64,000 nucleotides of DNA from Macrostomum hystrix (taxonomy: Eukaryota > Platyhelminthes > Macrostomidae): assembly GCA_950097015.1 (NCBI GenBank), contig CATNEN010000012.1:2535501-2599500 (forward strand). Reading direction: 5' to 3'. How positions within the stretch are numbered: position 1 is the first letter of the stretch; every line of letters starts with the position of its first letter. Shown piece by piece: positions 1-10,463 of this stretch. Under the pieces are notes generated by a model. The model saw only the letters and a list, made by a program, of their open reading frames with translations, was not told the DNA's origin and made no database searches. A program made the position numbers and the translations under genes.

Positions 1-460
1 CGCTGAGCCGCATGGCTTCGACTAGTTCAGGATCCATCGCTGCTTGAGGTGTCGGCATCCGAAGCTGCTGCTGTTGCTGCTGCTGACCTTCTGGTTGCTG
101 TTGAGACTGCTCGCGCAGCAGTTCGTAGGCTGTCAACTGTCGGCTATCATCTGTGGAGCTGCTGCCATTGCCGCTGCTAACATCGGCTCCTTCAACAGCC
201 GCAGTCAGCAGGGAATCTGCGATAGCCTTCTGCAGATCCGAGTCAGACTGGGCAAGCGCCATCTGCAACAGGTCCTGCTGCTCGTCGAATCCTTCAAACT
301 GTACATCGTCAGAAGCAGCGGCTAGGTTGTAATAGTCTTCGTCGCGACCCATTGGCGAGAATCGAGGCCGGCGCCTAGGCAGCACAGAGTAGCCGGCGGG
401 TATGGCGAAGGCCCGGTCGTCTACGGCGCAGTACACGTGATCAGGGCCTTGAGCCTGGTC
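1..460 (-). CDS. ANKRD13: ANKRD13-like, coding exon 4 (partial)
   Basis: The exon starts at CTTAG|GACCAG, with an alternative in-frame acceptor six bases further in. It contains the FAIPAGY segment, the acidic lead-in to UIM 1, a Q-rich linker and UIM 2, and then runs off the window. Confidence 0.82.
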
Positions 461-3400
461 CTAAGTATGAAGCACAGTGAATGAGCAATAATAATAATAA
501 TTGCAGGAGGGCTGCGGGCAATGGCACATCATTTGGTGACACTAGACCCACAACCAGCGGGAAGGCAATTCTGCCCAATTCGCTGACTCCTGAGCACACA
601 CGCACGCAGATACGAGATACTGTACGCAGACACACGCTCACACAGGTGTTGTACATCTGCCCTGACTTTCTCATCGTCATACAGTGTACATTTCACTGTG
701 CCTTGGAGGTTGGCCCTCAAGGGCGTAAATTGCACGACAAGCCCCCAAGCCTTCTCTCCGCGTCTGCGCCCCAAAAAATGTGGCCTCGCCGCTAAAGTAC
801 TGGATTAACTGAGAGTCACTCTAAACAGACGCTGGATTAACTGAGAGTCACTCTAAACAGGTGCTGGATTAACTGAGAGTCACTCTAAACAAGTGCTGGA
901 TTAACTGAGAGTCACTCTAAACAGGTGCTGGATTAACTGAGAGTCACTCTAAACAGGTGCTGGATTAACTGAGAGTCACTCTAAACAGGTGCTGGATTAA
1001 CTGAGAGTCACTCTAAACAGGTGCTGGATTAACTGAGAGTCACTCTAAACAGACGCTGGATTAACTGAGAGTCACTCTAAACAGGTGCTGGATTAACTGA
1101 GAGTCACTCTAAACAAGTGCTGGATTAACTGAGAGTCACTCTAAACAGGTGCTGGATTAACTGAGAGTCACTCTAAACAGGTGCTGGATTAACTGAGAGT
1201 CACTCTAAACAAGTGCTGGATTAACTGAGAGTCACTCTAAACAGGTGCTGGATTAACTGAGAGTCACTCTAAACAGGTGCTGGATTAACTGAGAGTCACT
1301 CTAAACAGGTGCTGGATTAACTGAGAGTCACTCTAAACAGGTGCTGGATTAACTGAGAGTCACTCTAAACAGACGCTGGATTAACTGAGAGTCACTCTAA
1401 ACAGGTGCTGGATTAACTGAGAGTCACTCTAAACAAGTGCTGGATTAACTGAGAGTCACTCTAAACAGGTGCTGGATTAACTGAGAGTCACTCTAAACAG
1501 GTGCTGGATTAACTGAGAGTCACTCTAAACAAGTGCTGGATTAACTGAGAGTCACTCTAAACAAGTGCTGGATTAACTGAGAGTCACTCTAAACAAGTGC
1601 TGGATTAACTGAGAGTCACTCTAAACAGGTGCTGGATTAACTGAGAGTCACTCTAAACAAGTGCTGGATTAACTGAGAGTCACTCTAAACAAGTGCTGGA
1701 TTAACTGAGAGTCACTCTAAACAAGTGCTGGATTAACTGAGAGTCACTCTAAACAAGTGCTGGATTAACTGAGAGTCACTCTAAACAGGTGCTGGATTAA
1801 CTGAGAGTCACTCTAAACAGGTGCTGGATTAACTGAGAGTCACTCTAAACAGGTGCTGGATTAACTGAGAGTCACTCTAAACAAGTGCTGGATTAACTGA
1901 GAGTCACTCTAAACAGGTGCTGGATTAACTGAGAGTCACTCTAAACAGGTGCTGGATTAACTGAGAGTCACTCTAAACAGGTGCTGGATTAACTGAGAGT
2001 CACTCTAAACAGGTGCTGGATTAACTGAGAGTCACTCTAAACAAGTGCTGGATTAACTGAGAGTCACTCTAAACAAGTGCTGGATTAACTGAGAGTCACT
2101 CTAAACAGGTGCTGGATTAACTGAGAGTCACTCTAAACAAGTGCTGGATTAACTGAGAGTCACTCTAAACAAGTGCTGGATTAACTGAGAGTCACTCTAA
2201 ACAAGTGCTGGATTAACTGAGAGTCACTCTAAACAAGTGCTGGATTAACTGAGAGTCACTCTAAACAGGTGCTGGATTAACTGAGAGTCACTCTAAACAG
2301 GTGCTGGATTAACTGAGAGTCACTCTAAACAAGTGCTGGATTAACTGAGAGTCACTCTAAACAGGTGCTGGATTAACTGAGAGTCACTCTAAACAGGTGC
2401 TGGATTAACTGAGAGTCACTCTAAACAGGTGCTGGATTAACTGAGAGTCACTCTAAACAGGTGCTGGATTAACTGAGAGTCACTCTAAACAAGTGCTGGA
2501 TTAACTGAGAGTCACTCTAAACAGGTGCTGGATTAACTGAGAGTCACAGGTGCTGAGTACCTAAATTCACATAAAACTGCACTACCTGGACCATCAGGTT
2601 CTGAAGAAGAAAGCAGGCTTTAATCTGTCACCTGTACAACATCGCGCAAGCAGCCGACGTGCTCCGCCGGATTGTCGGCGGCGAACAAGTTACAAAAGGA
2701 CACATTGGCCTGCAGCAGGGTGTGCAGGGGGATTTCAACGCGCAGAGGAAAGCCGGCGGGCAGCTGAAGGGTGACGAATTCGCGCAGCTGCGAAAAGTGA
2801 GCAGACTTGTTGGCCATGAGGTCCAGCACTGGCAGCACCTGCGGGTTAGGGTTTATTGGACGATCTCAATAGAGAATTAAACCGGAGAGCCAGCGTTATT
2901 GCCTGACAGAATTTAAAAATGTCTGAAAAGGCTAAAAATGTCAGGCAGAATCTGGAAATGTCAGACAGAATCTGGAAATGTCAGACAGAATCTGGAAATA
3001 TCAGACAGAATCTAGAAATGCCAGATAGAATCTAGAAACCTTAGACGGAACATAGAAATATCAGACATAATCTAGAAATGTTAGACAGAATTTAGAAATA
3101 GCAGACAGAATCTAGAAATGTCAGACGAAATCTAGAAATGTCAGACGAAACATAGAAATGTCAGACGGAATCTAGAAATGTCAGACGGAACATAGAAATG
3201 TCAGACGGAATCTACAAATATCAGACGGAATCTACAAATATTATCAGACAGAATCTACAAATATCAGACGGAATCTATTAATGTCAGACAGAACCTAGAA
3301 TTGTCAGAAAGAATCTAGAAATGTCAGACGGAATCTATTAATATCAGACAGAACCTAGAATTGTCAGAAAGAATCTATTAATGTCAGACGGAATCTATTA

Positions 3401-5273
3401 ATGTCAGACAGAATCTGGAAATATCAGACAGAATCAATTAATGTCAGACAGAATCAATTAATGTCAGACAGAATCAATTAATGTCAGACAGAACCTGACA
3501 GGCAACCCAATGCTCTCAATTGGTTCCAAACCTGATCCTGCAGATTCAGCGGAAAGCTGTCGCACATCCATAGCTTGGCCGTGAAGCTGTGCTCGCGCAG
3601 CGATATGTCACGCGGCACGCCGACGTCTCTGCCGGCCAGGCTAAGCTGCCGATTAAAGTACTCCTGGGCTGACACAGCGCCGGGCACGTACTCCAGGTGT
3701 CTCTCACTCTGCACCAGGCTAGCCAGAGGATTGGCTGAGCCCTGCAGCTCGGCCTTCTGCTCAGAGGTCAGGTGATCTGTGCGCCGAAAGTTGAGCACGC
3801 GCACTCCCGAAGCGCTGAATACTTTGCACTCGCGACCGGCTACCGTCTCAGTGCGCTCTCCTTTCCAGCCCAGAATGCCGGATTTGCTGCGCTCGAATAC
3901 GACGTCTTCTAGTAGAACCCGGGTGCCGCGAACCGGCTTGCTTAGTAAGTACTCAACCTGCGCCCATTATAGAATTAGAAATTAGATCATATTTTATTAC
4001 AGCAAATGTCTGAGAAGTATTCTTTTCTCAGTTAAACTCATGCACACCTGTCTGATGAAATCCCAGCTCAGATTAGTGGATTCACACCTGTCTGATGAAA
4101 TCCCAGCTCAGATTAGTGGATTCACACCTGTCTGATGAAATCCCAGCTTAGATTAGCTAATTCACACCCGTCTGATGAAATCCCAGCTCAGATTAGCGGA
4201 TTCACACCTGTCTGAAGAAATCCCAGCTACGATTATTGGATTCACACCTGTCTGATGAAATCCCAGCTCAGATTAGCGGATTCACACCTGTCTGAAGAAA
4301 TCCCAGCTCAGATTAGTGGATTCACACCTGTCTGATGAAATCCCAGCTCAGATTAGTGGATTCACACCTGTCTGATGAAATCCCTGATCAGATTAGCAGA
4401 TTCACACCTGTCTGATGAAATCCCTGATCAGATTAGCGGATTCACACCTGTCTGAAGAAATCCCAGCTCAGATTAGTGGATTCACACCTGTCTGATGAAA
4501 TCCCTGATCAGATTAGCGGATTCACTATAAAGGAAGGTTCTTCCACTAACCTGGCCAAGCAAAGCGACTTCAGGCTGACGGGACTCAGTCACGCCCTCTG
4601 GGTTAGTGGGTCCGGTCAAATCTGACAGCGTCTCCTGCATCACAGTGCGATTATCATGATTAACAATGTCCAAGCGTAGGCCGCTCTCAGACAAGCGAAA
4701 TATGTATGACCGGTTGCCGCGCACGGCCGTAGTGCCGTCCATGCCAATCAGCGTGGAATCGACACGAACATTCGAGCCAGATTTGTACACCCGGCAACTG
4801 TCATTAGGACAATAGCGACTAATCAGTGGAATCCAAGAGGAGAAATCCCATTTTAATTCTACATAGAAGTCTGGCGACTCATTTAATTGTTGCAGCAGCC
4901 GGCGAGTATCCGAATTAAAATGGCGCTGCATCTGCAAGATGCGATAGCTGAGCACAGACGAAGTCAGCTCAACATCAGACCGACTGATTGCCTCATCAAG
5001 CACGTCCCAGATGCCGTCAGTGGCTTGCGTGCTGGCACCGGCATCCAGGAGTAGCTTGGCACAGTCCACTCGGCGAAGGACCACAGCCAGCTGAAGCGCT
5101 GTTCGATGCCGGGGATCCTTGGCTTCGAGCTTACTGGCAGCCAGCTCAGTTGAGGAAGAATCGGCTAATTCAGCCAGCTGACGCTTCAACCAATCAGTGT
5201 CACTGTTCCATACTGCCGCATGCAGTGGGAATGCCTCTTTGATTGGGCTGCCTGCTATGCTGGATGACGCCAT
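1..5273 (-). CDS. ANKRD13: ANKRD13-family ankyrin-repeat/UIM protein (3' end beyond window)
   Basis: Members of this family are membrane-associated ubiquitin-binding adaptors that act in endocytosis of ubiquitinated receptors. Coding exons in transcript order are 4551-5273, 3532-3957, 2632-2838 and 1-460. All joins are phase 0, giving at least 605 residues. Near the N-terminus are ankyrin-type helices (PLHAAVWNSDTDWLKRQLAE, then TALQLAVVLRRVDCAKLLLDAG). The middle matches the ANKRD13 core, including LWMCDSFPLNLQDQ joined to VLPVLDLMANKSAHFSQLR and GFPLRVEIPLHTLL. Exon 4 carries two ubiquitin-interacting motifs, LLQMALAQSDSD near residue 515 and DPELVEAMRLS near residue 594, the second at the window edge. 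A Q-rich stretch lies between them. The start ATG at 5271-5273 follows an acceptor-like CAG by six bases. All three introns hold tandem arrays. The paralogue (A, B or D type) cannot be told. Confidence 0.88.
528..792 (-). repeat. Dispersed repeat, copy A
   Basis: About 265 bp in intron 3 of the ANKRD13-like gene. Read on the minus strand it aligns almost throughout with 57256-57490 on the plus strand. Both share the start CGGCGAGGCCACAT, a middle with GATGAGAAAGTCAGGGCAGA, and the end GTGTCAC(C/T)AAATGAT. An (ATT)n stretch follows at about 487-502. The class is unknown; a short non-autonomous transposable element is likely. Confidence 0.7.
797..2548. repeat. 32-bp tandem array (about 55 copies)
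   Basis: The unit includes GATTAACTGAGAGTCACTCT. Copies differ mainly at one or two bases just before GCTGG. The array fills most of ANKRD13-like intron 3. Confidence 0.97.
2632..2838 (-). CDS. ANKRD13: ANKRD13-like, coding exon 3
   Basis: This exon has 69 codons between acceptor CCGCAG and donor CAG|GTGACA. It encodes VLPVLDLMANKSAHFSQLR and the GFPLRVEIPLHTLL stretch typical of the family. Confidence 0.87.
2918..3495. repeat. 20-bp degenerate tandem array
   Basis: The unit is roughly GTCAGACAGAATCTAGAAAT, with many base changes (29 or so copies). It lies in intron 2 of the ANKRD13-like gene and looks older than its neighbours. Confidence 0.93.
3532..3957 (-). CDS. ANKRD13: ANKRD13-like, coding exon 2
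   Basis: This exon has 142 codons, starting VEYLLSKPVRGTRVLLEDV and ending FPLNLQDQ. The donor CAG|GTTTGG was chosen over a later GT because it restores the conserved join to VLPVLDLMA in phase 0. Confidence 0.85.
4038..4526. repeat. 40-bp tandem array (about 12 copies)
   Basis: The unit contains TTCACACCTGTCTGATGAAA followed by TCCCAGCTCAGATTAGTGGA. It occupies intron 1 of the ANKRD13-like gene. Confidence 0.96.
4551..5273 (-). CDS. ANKRD13: ANKRD13-like, coding exon 1
   Basis: This exon has 241 codons covering the ankyrin repeats and the start of the conserved core. It ends LLGQ before the donor CAG|GTTAGT. Confidence 0.88.
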
Positions 5274-7795
5274 AGGTTACTGAAATTCGTGATTTATTAT
5301 CAATTTATCAATGAAAGCTAAATTTACAAAGTCAAAAAATTGTTTTCTGTGACACTCTCAAATATAACTGGTCGAATATTTTAATGTCACTAGACTGAGT
5401 GATTAAAATAGAATATTTTATACTTTACTTGAGACTAACAAACATACAATGTCACTTAAAAAGAACAAATCGTGTATGGAGGATTGTTGAAGGCTGCAGG
5501 TAAGGTTTTTTGCTTAGATAGCAGGGAACATTTTATTAATTTCATTGTTCTTGAAATGTACCTACTTTCCTTTCCTTTCAATCAGTTATTGACTGATTTT
5601 GTAGATCAAATCAAAGCATACAAGCTCTATTCTCTCTTTTGGCAGAAATGTAAGACAGGAGGCAGGAAAAATGATCCATTTTTATACTTACTACCATGAT
5701 TTTTTCTTTAGAAGCTCTTTAGATATAATCTATTGGCATCTATAAGAGTTAGCTTGAATCTCTTAAGTATAGATTATAAAGCAAAGCAACATCCCTTGAA
5801 ATATGCAGAAAAAATTGGGTGATTACAGGAAATTGACAACTGTAGCAATTATGCTGCAATTTATTAATAAATTTGATTACTGATTGATAATGAGCTTCAA
5901 GTACAATTATCAGGAGCAAAATTTTATTTTCAATACATAAGCATGTCAGTACATTAGACAGCAATGCTCAAGTACTTGTGATTATCATTTAGTAAATTTT
6001 ATATTCAAGTCAAGATATTATAAATTGGGTATTATATTCCAAGTATGGTAGCCTATTATTAAAAACCAAATCAAATATGTTATAATACTCTAGTAAATAT
6101 AACTAATTCATAAATTGAAAATTAATAGTTTTTTAGAAAACAAAACTATACAATGGATAAAAAATTCTCAATTCAGATATCTAAATTAATTTAGCTATAT
6201 ACTACAAGTTAAGGAAAATTAAGGAAATTAAGGAAAATTACCTCACACAAGGATATATATTATTTTAGTGACGAATCAGGCCAACCAATTAGAATTCTTA
6301 TACGAATTTTTTTCAATACTAATAGGTTTTACAGTACAAAATAACATTCGCCAACTCAGTTATTTATTTACTCAGGCCGCAATTTATGGCAATGTTCTAC
6401 TTCCGTTCGTTATATTATTGTTGATTATAGTATATTAGCATTACAATTAATCAAAATCAGGCCTGTAAAACATTATTATTAAAAAGGAAGTAATGCAATT
6501 GACAATATTTGACAATAATTCAAAAGAGTACCCACTTGTCAATTACTTAATTACAAAAAAAGTTTTGTAACTTTTACAGCATGAATGAAATTAGTTTCAG
6601 TTTATTATTCGAGTTAGATCTGTTTACACGAAGCTATTAGAAACACATTAAATTAAAAATGCCCCCAAAAGTTGATTTTAACAAACATGCTGAACGACTT
6701 AGATTTACCATTTATAATCAATAAGCTTAGGAAGGCTAGACCCATAAAATTGAGTTTTTATTCTTTTTTAGTACTAAAGCAAATGTTTAAAATAGTTTTT
6801 TATTAGGACGATTTCTTGTAAAAGTAAAAGCGTTCGTGGTGCTGCGCTTGTGAGTAGCGCACTTAGTCTTAGTCTCACTTCGACTCAGTGGCAGTGGCCT
6901 CCTGGTTGTCCTGTTGCGATAATGCAGTTTACCAGGTTGAACGATTGTAAGGTAGAACCAATTAGCAATTGGTGTTATTTTTCGTTTGGATTCATAGCCA
7001 TTAGTTTTTTCTAAAATGCTGAAATTTATGATTGCAAATACTTGGGGCTCTTCACTTGCAACCTGCCTCTGTCTCCGAGTTGCTCATTGGCATAGGAATC
7101 ATGAAACATAAGTGTTGACCCAAATAATAATACTTTTTAAGTTTTGATAAAATGCACCTCCAGTAAGCCTAATTACAAATATTCCTAACTGTAATTGTAA
7201 TTAGTTAGGCCTACTGCGTTTTTTCTCACAGCCTCTGATTTTAAGTTCCACTGTAACTATCAATTTGGTTAGGCCTATAGGAATTTATGGATATGAAGCT
7301 TTTTAGACAAAAGTTACAAATACAGATGTTTATGGGAACTTAAGTTTCTTGTATCTAGTTTCATATATTTATAATTATAGTTCTTAAGTAGGCCTATAGA
7401 TTGCACTGAAGTGAGAAAAACAAACAAGTTTTAACAATTGGTTTCCAATTTCTAACTATATTGAAATATATGAAGGTTATGGAAAGCTTCAGGAATTCTT
7501 TAGTTAAAAATATGGATGTGCATATAGATACAGCATTGGTGTGACAGAGGGAATCAGAAAAAAATGCTGGAGAAAAAAACACAGCAAAAAATTCCTGCTT
7601 AGGAGAGCACAAGACTGTTTTTTGATAAAGTGGCATTAATAAGTACTAGAAGTATATTTTCGCATGTACAATTTGCAAATACAGTGAAAATATTTGTGAA
7701 GACATTCCAAAAGCAAATACATGCAAATGAATGAGGGAATAGTCACAGACTTAATAAATAGTTGCTTGTCAAATAGCAGAGGCTAATGTATTAAG
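5274..7795. other. AT-rich intergenic spacer
   Basis: No supported gene. It presumably includes the ANKRD13-like promoter (minus strand), but no clear core motif is visible. A short GC-richer patch at about 6835-6925 and an imperfect inverted repeat at 7167-7178 / 7195-7210 stand out slightly. Confidence 0.6.
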
Positions 7796-8480
7796 TTCAT
7801 ACTTCATTGCTTGGCCTCCAATTTGCACTTCTTCTTGGCCAGTTTGTTCTCTGCCTTATCCAGATTCTTCCTCTCCACCTGCAGGGCCAGCATCTTCTAC
7901 TGGTATTCACTTAGCAAGGCATTTGCCTTTTCCGATTCCATTTCAAGCAGCCACTTCTTTTCCCGAATCTTTGTCACCTTCGAATCAACATCTTTTGTAT
8001 GGCTTGTACTGGCAGCCTTTGAGCAAGTTGGTCCTTATGCAGCTCCTCTTCTCTCTGCATGCGCCTTTTCTGGGCAGCCAGATTTTGTTGGGCATTGAAT
8101 CCTTCAGCAATGTAATGGTCACCAAAACCTCCACCTCTATCACTTGCAAATTCAACTTGTCAGACTTGCATGTGTCACTACTGACTCAAGCTGCTGGCTT
8201 GAAAAATGAGTCAATTGGCTTCGCTGACTGCTTGTTTGATTCCATGCCTGAATCCCACTCTGAGCTTATACTTCTCATCATGCTTCTTAGACTACGCATG
8301 GTTTTCAATGGCACCAAACCTAGCTGAGCCAATGTGCAAAGTTTTAGAGCACAGTGTGCTGATTGCACTATGACAGTCCTTGGTATCGGATTGCAGCCAA
8401 ATCTTGCACTTCTGATCATTGACCACGCGACTGCGCCAGGCTTCAACAAACTTCGTAGCTCGCTGCTTTGAGAGAGACAT
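7796..8480 (-). pseudogene. Degenerate BED-like zinc-finger / coiled-coil gene remnant
   Basis: Starting at ATG 8478-8480 the minus strand reads MSLSKQRATKFVEAWRS and then KIWLQSDTKDCHSAISTLC, ending ...IENHA, a TAG stop, then SKKHDEKYKLRVG in the same frame. The pattern WL...C..L..G...HA.SKKH resembles the N-terminal BED-like finger of hAT-derived host proteins. Here the first Cys position is Ser and a stop interrupts HA.SKKH. Further stops and at least one frameshift follow. Downstream frames encode Lys/Glu-rich coiled coil (AAQKRRMQREEELHKDQL, later KWLLEMESEKANALLSEYQ). No intron is apparent, so it may be a retrocopy or an old transposon-derived gene. Its 5' end lies directly beside the mariner element. 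Confidence 0.55.
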
Positions 8481-8496
8481 GCTGCAAGTGGATATA

Positions 8497-8956
8497 CGAG
8501 GGGTGTTTCAAAAGTTTCCGGACTGACGTCACCATTTTGAGTTGAAATGGCCAAATCACTTGAAATTTGATATGCAATTGCAATAAGATTATTTTTATTA
8601 TGTCCTAAAATTTCAGCGCAATCGGATTAACTGATCAAAAGTTGTAATGAATTTTGCATTAAACATCAAAAACAACAAATACGATTTTTGGATTTCAGTT
8701 TCAAGCGATCACTCCTAATCACTGTCAGAGTCACTGATACCGTCGGCTGTGTCGCGAGGCTGACAGCTTGCGCGCTCTACGTACTCGCCTTCGATGGAGA
8801 TGCACTTCTTGTAGCGCTCAATTAGCGCGTTGAAGCCAGCCTCCCAGAATTCAGCCTTCAGCTGACTAAGCGACTGATTGGTGGCATTGATGACTTCGTC
8901 ACGAGTTGAGAAGATCTGACCACGCAGAGGCATCTTCATCTTACCGAATAAATGAA
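8497..8956. repeat. Left 460-bp inverted arm of the mariner element
   Basis: It pairs with 10002-10461. One visible difference is CATCAAAAAC against CATCGAAAAC. At the protein level FNALIERY pairs with FDVLIERY, and ERASCQ with ERSSCQ. Confidence 0.93.
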
Positions 8957-9845
8957 AGTCAGCAATGGCGAGGTCAGGACTGTAGGCAGGATGATTTAGC
9001 AGGCGAAAGCCGAGCTCCTCCACCTTCGCCTTTGTGCTAGCAGCAGCATGAGGTCGCGCATTGTCCCAAAGAATAAACGGTTTCTGACGCATTATGCGGC
9101 GCTTGCTCAAAACTGCACTTCGCAGGCGATTCAGCTGATCCATTACGTAATCTGAGTTGATAGTCTGACCTTGTGGAACATAGTCAACCAGCAGCACTCC
9201 ACGAGCATCGAACCACACAGTGCACATCACATTTCGAGTCCAGGATGACTTCATTGCCTTCTGATGAGGATGGCGCCCCTTGGGTCCCCAGTGCATTGTC
9301 TGCTGCTTGGTTAACGGCTGGAACATGGGCAGTACAGTCTCATCCATCGTGATGGTCAGCTCCTTGAACTTGGTGTCTCCAAGCTCGTCCTACACTGCCC
9401 AATTCTCCAGCGCGCAACGCACTCTTGCCTTCTTGTGCTCTTCTGTAAGGTCACGTGGCACCCACTTGGCGCAGATCTTCGACCATCCTTCGCGTTTCAG
9501 AATGCGCCAGACAGAAGCGTAGGGTATGTCAAACTTGCTCTCTATTTCACGTAGCTTTGCCGATGGATTCTCTTCCAGGTAGGACAGCACAGCAGCGGCT
9601 GTGCCGGCGTCCGTACTGGAGCGTGGACGGCCTGATCGTGGAGCATCAGCAACACTAGTCGCACCTCCAGCAGCAAGTCGGTGATGGTCAAACACTTGCG
9701 ACCGACCTAACGCGTAGTCACCGAATGCTTGGCATGCCTCTGCAAACGTATGCGTCGCTGTCTTGCCTTGACATTGACATGCAATGATGAAGTGGCGCTG
9801 GCTGTGTTTTGACCCAAAGTCCGCGGAGTTGGTCGGTCGACTCAT
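8715..9845 (-). pseudogene. Mariner transposase, D,D34D, interrupted by one TAG
   Basis: The reading frame runs from ATG 9843-9845 to the stop at 8715-8717, 376 codons before the terminator. It is broken only by a TAG after ALENWAV (about 9390-9392); reading resumes in the same frame with DELGDTKFKELTITMDET. The N-terminus has the mariner helix-turn-helix region (PRSGRPRSS, then ASVWRILKREGW). The catalytic triad is visible: D in TMDET, D in ILWDNARPH, and D in SPDLAIADFHLF, the last two separated by 34 residues. The acidic end is SDSDSD. Transposases of this family cut and paste at TA sites. One stop makes this copy probably inactive unless read through. Confidence 0.9.
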
Positions 9846-9892
9846 TTCAGAACGGTAGAGCGTAGTAGGCTGCTAAAAATCTTATTCGTTTT

Positions 9893-9922
9893 GATGCGGC
9901 TTTAAGCTGCTAAAGCCGCATC
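9893..9922. other. Perfect 12-bp stem / 6-nt loop hairpin
   Basis: GATGCGGCTTTA and TAAAGCCGCATC surround AGCTGC, inside the mariner element between the transposase start and the right arm. Confidence 0.8.
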
Positions 9923-10001
9923 GCAGTTGTCTAATGTGTCTATGGCTAAAACTGATGTGTCATCGAGAGAAACTTGTAAGCTCGGTATCGATCAGTATCG
10001 A

Positions 10002-10461
10002 TTCATTTATTCGGTAAGATGAAGATGCCTCTGCGTGGTCAGATCTTCTCAACTCGTGACGAAGTCATCAATGCCACCAATCAGTCGCTTAGTCAGCTGA
10101 AGGCTGAATTCTGGGAGGCTGGCTTCGACGTGCTAATTGAGCGCTACAAGAAGTGCATCTCCATCGAAGGCGAGTACGTAGAGCGCTCAAGCTGTCAGCC
10201 TCGCGACACAGCCGACGGTATCAGTGACTCTGACAGTGATTAGGAGTGATCGCTTGAAACTGAAATCCAAAAATCGTATTTGTTGTTTTCGATGTTTAAT
10301 GCAAAATTCATTACAACTTTTGATCAGTTAATCCGATTGCGCTGAAATTTTAGGACATAATAAAAATAATCTTATTGCAATTGCATATCAAATTTCAAGT
10401 GATTTGGCCATTTCAACTCAAAATGGTGACGTCAGTCCGGAAACTTTTGAAACACCCCTCG
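10002..10461. repeat. Right 460-bp inverted arm of the mariner element
   Basis: A duplicate of the left arm in opposite orientation. Its plus-strand reading frame 10019-10243 is a 74-codon copy of the transposase C-terminus, from MKMPLRGQIFSTRDEV to DGISDSDSD, and is not an independent gene. Confidence 0.93.
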
Positions 10462-10463
10462 TA

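Larger units (their letters stand above)
8497..10461 (-). mobile_element. Mariner-type element with 460-bp inverted ends
   Basis: The element is bounded by CGAGGGGTGTTTCAAAAG and its complement, with the mariner target dinucleotide TA on both sides (8495-8496 and 10462-10463). It encodes a D,D34D transposase on the minus strand. Unlike ordinary mariners, which have terminal repeats of about 30 bp, positions 8497-8956 and 10002-10461 are equal-length inverted copies with few differences. Each contains the 3' end of the transposase gene plus the flanking untranslated sequence. The normal 5' end is missing and replaced by the second 3' end. Confidence 0.93.

Noticed and set aside
44..325. Leucine-rich plus-strand frame that looks like a signal peptide
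   Set aside because: It is the complement of the Q-rich segment of the ANKRD13-like last exon.
797..2548. CRISPR-like regular repeats
   Set aside because: Units abut directly with no unique spacers, and the genome is eukaryotic; the same holds for all other arrays.
3484..3531. Extension of ANKRD13-like exon 2 through WNQLRALGCLSG
   Set aside because: The join from that donor would be out of phase with exon 3, while the earlier donor after LNLQDQ restores the family sequence.
6890..6930. Possible last coding exon on the minus strand (CAACAG then DNQEATATESK and TGA)
   Set aside because: Only 11 codons, with no upstream exon or homologue recognised; chance is more likely.
7811..8327. Plus-strand frames over the pseudogene
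   Set aside because: The zinc-finger and coiled-coil signals are on the minus strand.
10019..10243. Separate small gene encoding the mariner C-terminus
   Set aside because: It is the duplicated inverted arm of the element, without a promoter or N-terminal domains.
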